Shown: in pieces, positions 1-12,338 of the stretch
Layout of the letters: the number at the start of each line of letters is the position of its first letter
Position numbering within the stretch: position 1 is the stretch's first letter
From: Viscum album
Lineage: Eukaryota; Streptophyta; Magnoliopsida; Santalales; Viscaceae
Length of the DNA stretch: 64,000 nt
Reading direction: 5' to 3'
NCBI GenBank assembly: GCA_963277665.1
Contig: OY728165.1
Location: forward strand, 1,757,300,772 to 1,757,364,771
The notes under the pieces: generated by a model
What the model was told of the DNA's origin: nothing
Seen by the model: only the letters and a program-made list of their open reading frames with translations
Database searches by the model: none
Position numbers and translations under genes: made by a program

Positions 1-1450
1 TTACTGAAACATATATTTTTCAAAATTTTGAACATATATTCCATATATGGAATTAGTGGGTCCAAATTATTTTAATATTTTTCTTTTATTTTCATGGATA
101 ATATGAACAATAACTATAGAATCTTTTTTATATCTACGGTTAAAGGAAAGTCATGTAATTAATGGTAAAAATTATATTATAAAATTACTCTAACACCAGT
201 AAAAAAACTATTTGATGATTAAATTCATCAATTGTCACCTATTATTATTAATTGAGTCATTTAATGTACCCTATTCCATTAAAATAACGTGAATTTATTA
301 AATTTAATAAATGTGACAAAATGCCACATTGTCGTTTCTGATAATTATAATAATATTAATATTGAGATTTATTAGAGATAAAAAGAATTGTTAATAGTTT
401 ATGAAAATATAAATGAATTAACTATATAATAAAAATTTATAAATAATTTTTAATATAATAAATAATTACCATTACTTATGAAATAATAGATATGAAGAAA
501 ATATTTTATTAATAGAAATATTAAATTAATGATATTAAAAAATTTAAAATAAATATATTTTCAATTAATTAATGACATATATGAATTTTATAGATAAAAT
601 AGTCATGGATGTGACATATTGAAATTATTTTTTTGATGTTATCATGTGGGTAAGATATTTCTAAAAATGAAAATATGGAATAGTATCAAAATAGAAATAA
701 AGGATACTTTAAAATAAAAACATATTTTTTTAAAAGATATAAAATTCATACCAACCTATGGAAAGTAAAAATCAATATTATAATATTAAATTAATTATAA
801 ATGATCCAATTGGGATTATTTTGACCTTATATTATAACTATATTATCACTATATTATAAAATGTCCTACTAATAGAGTAAGAGTTAAACTGTTTAACTAG
901 GGTTTAAATCCACAAGATAAAGTTATTTTATGGGAAACCATGTATAAAAATAATTTTCAAATATTATATATACCCATAATGATATTATACAATAAATAAA
1001 TAACTATGGATGTATTTGAAACTAGAAATAAAATTATACTAAATGAATAGTTTTGGAGTTTTCAAAAGTGACCTTATCCTTTATTTTTAAGGGTCTTTAA
1101 CCTTCTACATTATTCACACCTCTAAATCACTTTTTATTCGACAAACACATGCAATTTCCTCTCAAAACATCCCTCAATTCATACTATAGGTCATATTTTT
1201 GGAATAAATACATCCTAACAAGTTCTTTAGTGAAAATAAAATGGAGATAGCTAAAAAAGAGGTAATTGTTTTTTCTCCTATTTCAATGTTCTTTTCCTAG
1301 TATTCTTCTTATTTATATTTTTTTTCCATACCCAAAAAATAAAACTAGTATCATAAATATACTGATATGTTATTATTACTATCTCCACTTCGTGGTGGAA
1401 TATTTTATTCAATACTACTTTACATGGATTGGTATAATGGTGAGAATCAT
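1..1450 (+). mobile_element. Element A: 5' LTR, first part (chromovirus LTR fragment)
   Basis: This stretch is colinear with the middle of the element B LTR. Shared landmarks include the TAACAC-containing stretch near 190 and the ACATGGATTGGTATAATGGT stretch just before 1450, which matches B at about 3875-3895. It is therefore part of an older, related LTR that starts left of the window. Homology stops at 1450, where B begins, and resumes at about 30270. No open frame of interest is present. The weak TATA region around 1080-1110 has decayed. Confidence 0.7.
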
Positions 1451-3459
1451 TGTAACACCATGATATTTTATGAGATATAATATTTTTAATTTCATTGATG
1501 TCTTGTATGGTATTCTACACCAAGATTAGTTTGAGTGATACGCAACACCGTATTAGATTTCATTATACACATCACTATTGTTGGATTTTGTTAAACATAA
1601 TTTAATGTTCTATTGATATAATTTATTTCATGAATCATTGAGTCTAGATTTTATAATTTGTATTAAACAATTATGATTATCTTATTTTATACACAACACC
1701 AATGGAAACATTCACTACATGCAAGAAGTACATGGCTTGTGTTACACACAAAAGTGACTTTCCTCGATATCTAGCATTGTACGCAATACGGAGATTCACT
1801 AAACAATGAAATATTATTATTTAATGGGATAAAACTAGCCATTTTAAATACCATTAACCTTATTTTTAATTTTATATAACATTAATAGACATCATATATA
1901 TTTTCTAGAACATGAAATAATAACAAAATCAATTTTTTTATACAATATGTACTTTTTAAAAAATTGCAGTTTTACCATCTTTTGATGTTGAAAAAATTTT
2001 ACATCACACTTTTGATACATGTATAAGTAAAATATTAAAATATAAACGTATTAATTGGAATGTTGATATGAAATTTACTTTTTGTTGCATTTTTTTCTGA
2101 AAAATTTCAAATTTTAATGAATTGTGAAAAATTATGCATTGTAATTCAAAATTTTATTTTCATCAAAATTATTTATCTAATTATATTGTCTTGTTAATTG
2201 TTTTTATGTGTAATTGGATTATGTTTTTATAAATTAATCCAATGTTGGTCATTGGATGAAATTTCAATTTCAATTTTTACATCAAAACATGTTAATCATT
2301 TGATAGTTATAAAATCATAAAAATACGCTTTTGGGTTTTTAAAACGGGTATTGATATTAAATTAATTACTCCATGTTCTGTGTATAATAATTTTAAATAG
2401 TTTATTCCCTATTTGGAATCATAATGTTAGAATTTTGTAAATATGTACCTTTTTTGTTGGACATTATGAATAGTAACTTCAGTAATTATTAAATTTACCA
2501 TGGATAATGGGTAAATCTGGTATATAAGGGTAAAAAATAATATTATAATATTATTAAACTACCCTAACACATTTCCTAATCCTATTTAATGAGATATTTC
2601 AATCCATGGTGATCCGTGGGACGATTTCAGGATCACATGAATTCACAAGCCTGTGAAAATGCGATTTTATAATAATTAATTTCATGTAAAGATAATTATA
2701 ACCTAAACATATATTTTTTTATAAATAAATTTTAATAAATGGTTATATAATTGATCCCTATGCATATATATAGTAATAATATAGAAAAAATATATTTCAT
2801 ACATCGTGGTAATTTATTGATAATTTTTAAAAATTAAATTCATAAGTTTAATAATGAAACAATGATGATCCACTTACTGCTTCATTAATAATAGATTAAA
2901 ATAAACGATATTATAAATGATAAAATAAATTTAATTTGGGTAGTTTTAGGTCATCTACTAATTTTTTGGATGATATTGACATATTATCATTGAGTTAATT
3001 CCCTATTTTTTAATGAATCATGTTTTTATGTAGTTATAAAAATGACAGGTATGAATAGTGTCCAAAATTGTCATAATTCACAACTTAAAAAATAAAATAG
3101 TTTATGAATGATATTAAGTTCCTAAAATAATAATATTCCGCAAAATGGTTAATTTATGTCCAATTATGTCATAAATATCTTTTTATGGGTCTTTGGACTG
3201 ATATGGTTATTAAATTAACCCGTAATGTGTAAATAAAAAGATAACCCGGTAAGATTAGAAAGGGTAAAATAAGTGGTAAACCGAAAAGATAAAGATTGAA
3301 AATATTTTAAAAAATTATCTTAATATTATTGGATGATTTATATTCTAACCAAAATAAATTAATATTATAATTAAAAATGTTTGGGGAAATTTTTAATTGA
3401 ATTTGAATTTATAATAATTAACTATTTTGAGAGTGTCCTATAATGCCCCTCTCTTCTCT

Positions 3460-3466
3460 TATAAAA
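3460..3466 (+). promoter_or_regulatory. LTR TATA box of element B
   Basis: TATAAAA after a C/T-rich block (GCCCCTCTCTTCTCT). The same arrangement occurs in all three T LTRs and at 28071 in B's 3' LTR, so this is the likely LTR promoter core. Confidence 0.6.
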
Positions 3467-3800
3467 GAGAGAATATTCCCTATACTCATCACTCCATTTT
3501 GATTCTTCAATAATGGAAAATTCCAGCCCATTTATAATCTCAACTTCCCTAGTTACATTCTAGAGGTTCTGTTATTCTCAAAATACAAACTATTGTGATT
3601 TAAGAAGAAATTTAAAGAAGGAATGACGAGGATGAGTTAATCTCTTCTAAAGATTATTGATAATTTCATTATTATTATACATCCTCTTATGTAGTTGTTT
3701 CATTATAAATTAGAAACATCTATATCAATTATATACAGAAATTTTATTATTAATATGATGCAGCCCTATTTCACATTCTATCCATCCCACGAAAAACGAA

Positions 3801-4035
3801 ATCACGACGTCTGTGTACGTACAGCTTACCGTCTCCACGTCATGATGTAATTTGTTTTTCACCACCACCTTACATGGATGGGTATAATGGTATAAATAAT
3901 AACTATATACTATTATAAAAAAATTATACTAATTCTTAGATACTTCACAATATCCACCTCTATACCATTAAATAATAATGGGAACGATATCATCTCTCGT
4001 GCATACGCACAACTTATCATCTCCACGGTTCGATG
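3801..4035 (+). other. Two dyad structures in B LTR leader region
   Basis: The first has arms ATCACGACGT (3801-3810) and ACGTCATGAT (3837-3846), nine of ten pairable, around the core GTACGTACAGCTTACCGT. The second has arm CGTG (3998-4001) pairing with CACG (4024-4027) inside a CATC/GATG pair. The cores match the T LTR dyads, but the arms differ in sequence and still pair. Confidence 0.55.
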
Positions 4036-7000
4036 AGATTATGGCTACATAATCATCAATAAAGAATGATTATATAAATAAATTGAAGAAATAAATATGA
4101 TATATATTATACTAATTCAATTAATTAAATGATATAAATATTACATAATGGTAGGAATAAGAAATTTTCTGACAAGTAATATATAAGAAGATAAATCAAT
4201 TAATACCTGAATAATAAGTAATAATGAAATGATACTAACAAATAGATGAAAATATGAGCATAAATGTTATCATAAATAATATAATGCTTCTAGAATAATT
4301 CAATATAATTATTTAAATCATTATACCAGAGTTTCATATACATTCAATGCATATCAGACCTATGGTAAGGGTTAACATTTCCAATCTCAATTTTATCCAA
4401 GATTGATTATTTGTAATTAATTACTGAGGACATCATTATCTTCCATGTAAATGTTTTCAATTAAGTTTTCAACTTTTTTAATATTATTATATGTATATTT
4501 CGATTACATTATTTCACTTTTAACCATTTACTCATTATGTACGAAATCATTCTTTTCTTTACCATAAGGGGATATTTTTATCTTTTCTGGAAAAAGTACA
4601 AAGATAATGTTTTGTTAACCTATATGGAATGAATGGATTTTTTATCGGTTTATAATGCATTATTTCCAAATATAATCTTATACACAATTTCACGAGTTTT
4701 TTAAATTAACTTATTTTCATTTAAATTTGCATGACATTTTTTGAAAATCAATCATTTTTTAAAAATAAAGGATAATGTTTTCAAAAACTATGTTGTGTTG
4801 TCCTATCAAAATTGCTTTCAATCTATGATGACATAGGTTTATGTTATGAATCCACATAATTAATTTTATTTTATTTATTTATTAAGGAATTATTTTTATG
4901 AAGTCCATTTATCTTATAGGAAATATGTTATGATGAAATAATGGTTAAGAATCAAATTTTATTACATGGGTTATTATATGATGAATGATTTTTGTTTTTT
5001 GTGGATCATGTATGAATGATTTCATTATGAGATGATTGAGACCTATATATACATCCAATTAAATGGGTATAGATTTTTATCTCATGATATAGACATGATT
5101 GGAATACCATATAAATTCTGTACAACAATACATGGCTAGAACAACAATGTAAACACATTTTTGTAAGGGACTTTTTCCACTATGATGGTTTTCTTAGCAA
5201 TGCCTTGGCTAATATGGAAATAATATTATGTTCTTATTAGTTTTACGCAGTTTAATTTCATATTATTATGTTATTCTATCATGGATAATGTCCTTTTATG
5301 ACCTTCTCCTTATATTATGTCAGTATTTATTTCATTACTCATGATTTTGATGTTTAAACATTATATTCATGTTTTTTATTTTCAAATGTTTATTGTTAGT
5401 TTTATAATCTCTATGTTTGACCTTACTGAGCATTTGAGCTACCCCTTTTTATGGATTTTGTGACATCCCAGGTAAATAAAGAATAAATAATTTTCATATT
5501 TATTAATATTTAAGAATTAAATATTAATTTTATTTTAAAGGGGTTGCTATGTTCGATAGCGTACCCGATACGCAACGATGAGTTTCTTTGAAACTTACGT
5601 AGGACACTAGTAATAAAATAATATTATTTTAAATGTTAGTTAACAATTAGCCGTTGTACTGGCGGGAATGGATAGAAATAACTAAAATATGATTAGATAT
5701 GTTTTTAAATGTTTATACATTTACCCAATAAAAGATAAAGGCTTAAAATACGGAAAGAGTTCAATTTTAGGGCATATATACTCTATTTTTTACTAAGGGT
5801 TCACTTATCACCTTTTAATGGTGAACCGTCATTAAATATAGTTTTTATCACTCTTATACTTTATTTTGGACCAAATATAACTCTTCTTTAGAATCGGGAC
5901 ATCAAAATTTACTTTGTGTAAATTTTTGGTACCTTTCTGATAAAGTTCATTTTTTTATGAATAGTGTAAAATGTTGTATTTTAATTCAAAACCTCTTTTT
6001 AATCTAATTTATTTATATGATTAGATTATCTTTTGAATTGGTTTTAAAGTGAAATTAGAAAATATTTTTACCATTAAATCCAATAGTGGTCGTTGGAATT
6101 AATTTCACTTTGAAAACAGACTTAAACTAGTGTCAATCTTTTGATACTTATTGTTTCATAAAAACACGCTATTTTCTATGACAGCAAGGATTTAATTATT
6201 AAATTAATTAATGTGACTTATATTTATTAAATTTTGTAAAATAGACTTCATTTTTGAATACGGAATATCAAATATAGCTTCGGGTGAATTTTTGGTAATT
6301 TTCTGAAAAACTTCAATTTTTGATGAATAGTGAAACCACTAAGTGGTAATCAAGCAAACTGATTTTTCAGTTAAATGAAAGTTTACCACTAATGTGTATT
6401 GAATTTTGAAAATCCGACATACATGGTTGTCATTAAGAATTAAAATGTGGTTCAATGAGATTAAAATTATTTTTTGGTGAATAGTAACTTTTTTTTCATT
6501 AATCGCGATTAGAGGTAATTAGTGTAGTTTAAGGTAAAAACGGTATTATAAGAATGTGAAAACACCATGAAACTTGTCCTACACCTATTGGGTGAGTCAT
6601 GGCCGACCAATACAAGCCATGGGCCAACTTGGGGACCCCATGGAGCCACTTTAGTTGGAAAATGACATTAATATATTTGTATTTAATGATAAAGTGAAAA
6701 TGACACTAACATAAATTGTTTTACTAAAATAATTTTTAAGTGGGGTTATAGAAGTCAAAATTTTGATTATAAATAGTCATTGGAAAGCTCAAACGATTTC
6801 CTACATCAGAGTATTTTTTTTATAATTTTTAGTCATTAAATAAATTAAATTATTTATGACATAATAATGATGCAGCGATGACATCATTATTTGACAATTT
6901 AAAGAAAATGGAAAGATAATGAAAAATCTAAAACCTAAACATGTCCAAAACAAATTGGATGGGTATATTTCGAACCCTTATCACCTTATCCACGAATTAT

Positions 7001-7086
7001 ATCAATGTGGGACCTTTTAAAACCGAAACACATTTTCAAATAAAGTATTATTTCTTTACTTTCCAAAAGTGCCCCTCCTCTCCTCT

Positions 7087-7093
7087 TATAAAA
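7087..7093 (+). promoter_or_regulatory. TATA box, T LTR1
   Basis: TATAAAA preceded by GCCCCTCCTCTCCTCT and followed by GGCCCCC. It is identical at 13967-13973 (LTR2) and 20845-20851 (LTR3), and related in both B LTRs. Transcription would start a few tens of bases downstream. Confidence 0.65.
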
Positions 7094-7427
7094 GGCCCCC
7101 AACTCTACCTCATTTCACACACTTCTCAAGCCTTTGGCTCGGCCAACCCCTGCCCAATTACTCTCTCCACATCCCTCTCCTCATCCTAGAGGATTCCCTT
7201 TGGGCAGAATCCTTTCAAAGGAAGCCTTTAGGCTCAAATCAAAAGGGAGTTACACTTTTAAAGGTAATTCATTCTCTCTTGTTCATTTGTTTTATTTTGC
7301 CTCTCCAACCCTCTAAACTCTTTTTATTTGCTTCTTTTGTAACAACACAAGTATCTTCAATATACTAGTATGTTGTTATAATATTTATTTGAGCTACAAT
7401 CTCACAAAACTACATCAAATGGTTAAT

Positions 7428-8070
7428 GAACATACGGTTTCCGTGGATGGCGAAATTCTGCCTCCCGAAACGATGATTGTTCAATACTCATTTAACACCT
7501 TCAAGGGTGGCCATTATGATGTCAATATTTTTATATATGATATATAATATTTTTATATTTTCTTTAAGCTTCTGTATTTTTCATTTTTGGCATACCTTTA
7601 TGGTTTCCATTATGGGTAAACACGATATCTTCATTTAAGGAAGTGCGGACTACCGCCCCCTAAAAGTGATGTGATTCATTAATGCCATATGTGGAACGTG
7701 TAAAGGATGGATTTAAAGTTATTATATATGATTTTATACTGGAATTATAATATACCTCTATATCATTATTATTTCTTTCCATTAAAGTATGAGATAGAAA
7801 TGAAAGTAGCGTTCATGCGTACGTACGGCTTACCGTCTCCATGAACGGTGCATTTCATTTATTATCCCCAAATTTAATGTACTATTAAAATTACATGTAT
7901 ATAATGTATATATATATAATTAATGATATATCTAAATGATGAATATAATTCTGGAATTAAAATATACAAACCTCTCATTTAGTTTTAATTCCACTAATAT
8001 GACAAAGAAATGAAAGTAGCGTTCATGCGTACGTACGGCTTACCGTCTCCATGAACGGTGCATTTCATTT
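7428..8070 (+). other. Four dyad motifs at about 200-bp spacing, T LTR1
   Basis: Each motif has a small inner hairpin: ACGG-TTT-CCGT (7434-7444), GCGG-ACTA-CCGC (7645-7656), ACGG-CTTA-CCGT (7825-7836) and again at 8035-8046. The last two are nested in CGTTCATG/CATGAACG arms (7810-7817 with 7840-7847; 8020-8027 with 8050-8057) and an outer AAATGAAA/TTTCATTT pair (7798-7860; 8008-8070). Inner hairpins are spaced about 211, 180 and 210 bp apart. The position downstream of the TATA box puts them in the predicted RNA leader. Function unknown. Confidence 0.7.
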
Positions 8071-8823
8071 CATACATCTAAATGATTATGTAATATTATA
8101 AATACATGTATATGCTGGATATATATGATACATATTATATCCAAATCGGGAATTTCATTCTGGATATAAAGAACTTTTGACCACATGAACAACATGTAAT
8201 TGTAAGAAGTCAACTTTCGACTTAAGAACCAAATATTGACAAAACAAACATTATTAAATTAAATGGTTACATAATTTTTATAACATGGAAATAAGTGATA
8301 TAAAAAGAATAATGAACTTTAAAAAGGTTCTTAATCAAGTATAAATTAACTCAAGTTTATTATTCAGGACGTTAAAGAACGATCGAGTCAAGTCAGACCC
8401 AAGGTAAGGGACTTCGTCTCAATCTCCTTTCATTGAGGCATATTTTGTTTTATACAGAACTTTCTTTTATACGGTGTATAAACTCCTTTGACTTTTACTT
8501 TTATACAAAATGAATCTTTTTCTATGAAGCGTTTTACTAAACGACAAAAAGGAATGTTTTTTTTAACGTATGCAGTGACAACGACCTTTTTCCGCCGCCG
8601 CGAGTATTATTTGATCTTTGGCTTTCTCAACAAGACGTAATGTTTTTAGAATAAAATAAATACCATATACTCTTTTATGTATTTTGGTATTGAAAATGGT
8701 TTTGAAAAAGGATTCTATTATTTCAATATATTTATGATATATTGTGTTTGAAATATGGGAATGTTATCATTCCTTTATATTGGTTTTATGTTTTATCATT
8801 TTATACTGGTACTTGGACATTTT

Positions 8824-9030
8824 AACGGGTGGTTACGTTATAAACCATATGACGGGTGGTGCCGTGAATACCAGGACGGGTGGTTACGTTATAACCTCCA
8901 ATGCATTGGGTATGGAAGTCGGCCGTATGGCTATTCCATTAAGTATGTATGGAAATTGTCCGTATGGCTATTCCATTAAGTGATATGCGTGGAAGTCAAC
9001 CGTATGGTTATTCCACTTAAGTATGTTTAT
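8824..9030 (+). repeat. Short imperfect tandem sub-repeats in T LTR
   Basis: Three copies of a unit with core ACGGGTGGTTACGTTATAA (middle copy diverged) are followed by three copies of a unit of about 30 bp ending CGTATGGCTATTCCATTAAG. Equivalent blocks lie at about 15710-15900 and 22579-22775. Small open frames here (8744-8983 and shifted versions) come from the repeats and I do not call them genes. Confidence 0.6.
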
Positions 9031-9534
9031 GTCCCAAGTTACCTTTATATATTCTATGTGTTCTTTATATGGGTTTTATGGTAATCCTTTGGTTACAAAA
9101 AGGTATGTAATGATACTTTATTCAGTGAAGATTTTTTTTTACTACTTCATGAAGGTGAAGGTATTACTTTGATATAGTATACATGGTTTACTTGATGTTT
9201 GAAAAACTAACAGTTTTCATTCTTTTTGTATCCCTTACTGAGATTTTTATGCTCACCCCAAGTTTTTCGAAATGTTTTTCACAGTAATTAAAGTGGAATA
9301 AGGTCAAGGATTGGATCAAGGGAATTTCATTCTATCTAAAACATGGAATCTAGAAATCTTTCTTTTTAAGAGTTTTTATTTTATGGAGACTTGGTAGAAG
9401 TGTCTACTTTGTAATCTTTTAAGATGTAATAGTTATGTTCTAATTCTCTAAAACTCTAAACCTCAGAAGATCATCAATGTGAATTATTTATTTAATTCAA
9501 TATTAAGTAAGGTTTAAGGCTGGGGCCTTATAGT

Positions 9535-9545
9535 TGGTATCAGAG
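9535..9545 (+). other. Primer binding site, T copy 1
   Basis: TGGTATCAGAG two bases after the LTR end. It matches the plant initiator-Met tRNA 3' end primer site common in Ty3/gypsy and copia elements. Confidence 0.85.
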
Positions 9546-9658
9546 GACGGTTTAGACAACTTTAGGAGTTAGAAAAGTGTTAAATTATAATATTATTGAA
9601 ATGATATAGCATTTACGGATTACCATGTTTCTTCGCCTAAGATATTTCTGTGTTCAGA

Positions 9659-10819
9659 ATGGTTTTCCGCAGAGGAAACAAAGCAGCTATGTTGGGACGA
9701 CATCAGGAGGATGATAACCTTCCAAATGAGCAACCTGAGATGGTCAGAATCGGAACTGAACAGTTTGTTGCAGTGATGGCACAGTTGACTCAGGCTATAA
9801 ATGGTGGTGGTATCCATGCACGAGATCATCCAGATCAACCGCAGAGGAACATGTCAGTGGTGGAACATTTCATGAGGCAACATCCCCCATCATTCAGAGG
9901 ATCATCTGACCCTGTGCAAGATGAAGGGTGGATTAAAGAACTGGAGAAGATTTTTGATGTCATGGGGTGTTCAGAACATCAAAAGTTTGGTCTTTATGTT
10001 TACCGTTTTGAAGGTGAAGCTGATCAGTGGTGGTCGATGGTGAAAAATATAAGGGATAGTGATGAGATTGAGGATCTTCACTGGGACGAATTCAAAGGTA
10101 TGTTTCTTGAGAAATATTTTCCTAAGGTGGTTCATCTTAGGATGGAAAAAAAGTTCCTAGAATTGAGGTAGGAGGATGATTCAGTGGCTGCTTATGAAGA
10201 AAAGTTCACTCGATTGGCAAGGTATGCTCCAAACTTCATACGAGATCTTGATAGTAAAATAAACCGTTTTTACTCAGGATTAAAGCCAAAATATCGAAGG
10301 TCATTAGCTTCTCGTGAGTTTAAAAGTTATGAAAAGCTTGTTCGATGTGATGAGAAGGTGGAAATGGAGTTTGCCGATGACCAAGTGTTCTATAACAACC
10401 AGCAGAAGAAGAGACCGAGGTGGAATGAGAAAGGTAAGAATTCTTCAAAAAAGTCTGATGGTAAGAGAACTAAGTTTCCAGTTTGTGATAAATGTGGAAA
10501 AAGGCATGCTGGGGAATGTCTTCTGAATTCTGGGAAGTGCGACCGATGTGGTAAGATGGGACATAAGGCTCGTGATTGCACTGAAAAGGATCAAGGTGAA
10601 GGTAAGAACATGTTTGATTTACAATTAGTGAATTGTTATAAGTGCAATGAGATGGGTCACTATGCAAACGAGTGTCCGACAAAGAGCTTGAGTGATGGGA
10701 AGCAGTTAGACTACAAGCAGAAAGGGGTGGTAAAATCCTTTGCAACAACTGCAGCAGATGTTGGGCCATCGAATGAAGTGGTATCAGCTCCAGGGAGCTC
10801 AGTAATTTTTGAAGATTGA
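9659..10819 (+). pseudogene. T copy 1 Gag (one in-frame stop)
   Basis: Retrotransposon Gag, the structural protein that would form the particle and bind element RNA. ATG at 9659 begins MVFRRGNKAAML; a GTG nine bases earlier is in frame but less likely. The capsid-type domain contains WWSMVKNIRDSDEI and the block DEFKGMFLEKYFPKVV. A TAG at 10169-10171 interrupts it, where copy 2 has CAG, so the stop is a private C-to-T change. The C-terminal part has three zinc knuckles: an irregular CDKCGKRHAGEC and two canonical ones, CDRCGKMGHKARDC and CYKCNEMGHYANEC. Total length is 387 codons. No protease follows, because the sequence jumps into a reverse transcriptase shard. Confidence 0.9.
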
Positions 10820-10841
10820 CTTGAGGTCGGGGTACCTTTAG

Positions 10842-11009
10842 TTTAAAGTAAAAGAAGCAGACGTTCCGAAGACTGCGTTCCGTACCAGATATGGCCATTA
10901 TAAATTTGTAGTTATGCCTTTTGGGTTAACCAATGCACCTGCTGTATTCATGGACCTTATGAATAAAATTTTCCATGAGTTCTTGGATAAGTTTGTGTTT
11001 GTGTTTTGA
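10842..11009 (+). pseudogene. T copy 1 reverse transcriptase shard
   Basis: About 55 codons of Ty3/gypsy reverse transcriptase, recognised by [13 protein letters not shown] and [14 protein letters not shown], ending at a TGA (11007-11009). It is in a different frame from gag and integrase. The upstream protease and RT N-terminus and the downstream catalytic YxDD region and RNase H are missing. The shard is therefore what remains between two deletions, and the same junctions occur in copy 2. Confidence 0.88.
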
Positions 11010-12291
11010 GGTTTGTGAAGAGGTTATGTGTGCCTTGTGATTCACAGTTGAAGAATGAGTTGTTTTTTCATCCTGGCAGTACTAAGATGTATAGAGACCT
11101 GCGGGAGTATTACTGGTGGGATGGAATGAAAAGAGATATTGCTGATTTTACCATGAAGTGTTTGACATGTCAACAGGCTAAAGAAGAGTGGCAGTTACCG
11201 AAAGGGATGCTTCAGCCTTTACCAGTGCCATAGTGGAAATGGGAAAACATATCCATGGACTTTGGTGTGGGATTACCAAAGACATCTCGAGGTAATAATG
11301 AAATCTAGGTTATTGTTGGTCTCTTGACCAAATATGCTCATTTTCTTGCTATACGAGATACTTTTTCTCTTGATCAACTTTCCCGTTTGTATCTTAAAGA
11401 GAGAGTCAGGTTACATGGAGTTCCTCTCTCCATTGTATCGGATCGTGATCTCAGGTTTACTTCTAACTTTTGTAAAGGCCTTCAGAAGTCGTTGGGTACG
11501 GAATTAAATTTTAGTACAGATTTTCATCCTCAATCAGATGGGCAGTCAGAACGAACAATCCAGACATTGGAGGATATGTTACGAGCGTGTTCTATGGATT
11601 ATCAGGGAAGATGGGACCAACATCTTTCTTTGGTTGAATTTTCATATAATAACAGTTTTCATTCCAGTATACAGATGGCACCATTTCAGGCATTATATGG
11701 GAAGCGGTGTCGAACTCTAGCTTTCTGGGATGAAGTGGGTGAAAGGAAGCTGATGGGACCAGAATTGTTAGAAGATATGGCAGAAAAGTTCATTTGATTC
11801 AGAAAACACATGAGAACAGCTCAGAGCAGGCAGAAGAGTTATACAGATAACCGGAGGAAGGATCTATCTTTCGAGGTAGGTGATCATGTTTTTCTCAAGG
11901 TTTCTCCTTGGAAAAGCGTGATGAGATTTGGTAAGAAAGGAAAGTTGAGTCCAAGTTTTATTGGACCATATGAAATTCTGGAGAGAGTTGGATCAATTGC
12001 ATACCGGGTGCCTTTACCTCCAAGTTTATCTCAGGTACACAATGTTTTTCATGTATCAATGTTGAGAAAGTATATGCCAGATCCATCTCATGTTTTGAGC
12101 CCAGAGGTAGTTCAGCTGGAAGAGAACCTATCTTATGAGGAACAACCGGTCCAGATTCTTGACCACAGGGAGCAGGTTTTACGGAATAAGGTGATTCATC
12201 AGGTAAAGGTTTTGCGGAAAACCATGTGATTGAAGAGGCAACGTGGGAATCTGAAAATGCTATGAGGGATAAATACCCCCACTTATCTTGA
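11006..12291 (+). pseudogene. T copy 1 integrase and chromodomain
   Basis: Integrase inserts element DNA into the host genome; the C-terminal chromodomain of chromoviruses steers insertion toward marked chromatin. Visible parts in order: remnant of the HHCC zinc finger (HPGSTKMYRDL...CLTCQQ, first His segment missing); catalytic core with MDF, VSDRDLRFTSNF and QSERTIQTLED carrying the D,D,E residues; the GKLSPSFIGPYEIL block; then the chromodomain start. In-frame stops lie at 11231-11233, near 11306 and at 11795-11797. A one-base deletion near 12222 shifts the chromodomain out of frame relative to copy 2. The core is otherwise one frame. Confidence 0.9.
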
Positions 12292-12302
12292 TAAGTGAAT
12301 AA

Positions 12303-12338
12303 AATTGCGAGGACACAATTCCCAAAAGGGGGGAAGGA
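12303..12338 (+). other. Palindrome and polypurine tract, T copy 1
   Basis: AATTGCGAGGACACAATT (an AATTG...CAATT dyad, 12303-12320) is followed by AAAAGGGGGGAAGGA directly before LTR2. The polypurine tract primes plus-strand DNA synthesis. A matching palindrome sits next to the purine tract in element C. Confidence 0.85.

Larger units (their letters stand above)
1451..5458 (+). mobile_element. Element B 5' LTR, part 1
   Basis: First 4.0 kb of B's 5' LTR. It carries a TATA box (3460), two dyad structures (3801-3846 and 3985-4035) and, near its end, the TTACTGAGC...GCTACCCC stretch that also lies near the LTR 3' end in T. It is interrupted by T after GATTT (5454-5458). Confidence 0.8.
5459..9532 (+). 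mobile_element. Element T LTR1 (4074 bp)
   Basis: Begins TGTGACATCCC and ends GGGGCCTTATA directly before the primer site. Order inside: AT-rich U3, TATA box at 7087, four dyad motifs (7428-8070), a sub-repeat block (8824-9030), and a TTACTGAG...CTCACCCC stretch near 9234. About 2.4 kb lies downstream of the TATA box, so the R/U5 leader would be very long. Several short open frames inside are chance frames and shift between copies. Confidence 0.9.

Noticed and set aside
1446..1450. Possible target duplication for element B (ATCAT versus TTCAT near 30276)
   Set aside because: The match is imperfect and the 3' LTR end cannot be fixed to the base, so I do not claim it.
6941..7368. Overlapping open frames around the TATA box of T LTRs
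   Set aside because: They span the promoter and leader and have no recognisable protein features; repetition in LTR2 and LTR3 simply reflects LTR identity.
8744..8983. Small open frame present in all three T LTRs
   Set aside because: It is made by the sub-repeat block, its length varies between copies, and two overlapping frames are equally open. Nothing shows translation.
10470..10898. Antisense open frame opposite T Gag
   Set aside because: It is the complement of the Gag zinc-knuckle region; its apparent conservation is explained by Gag on the plus strand.
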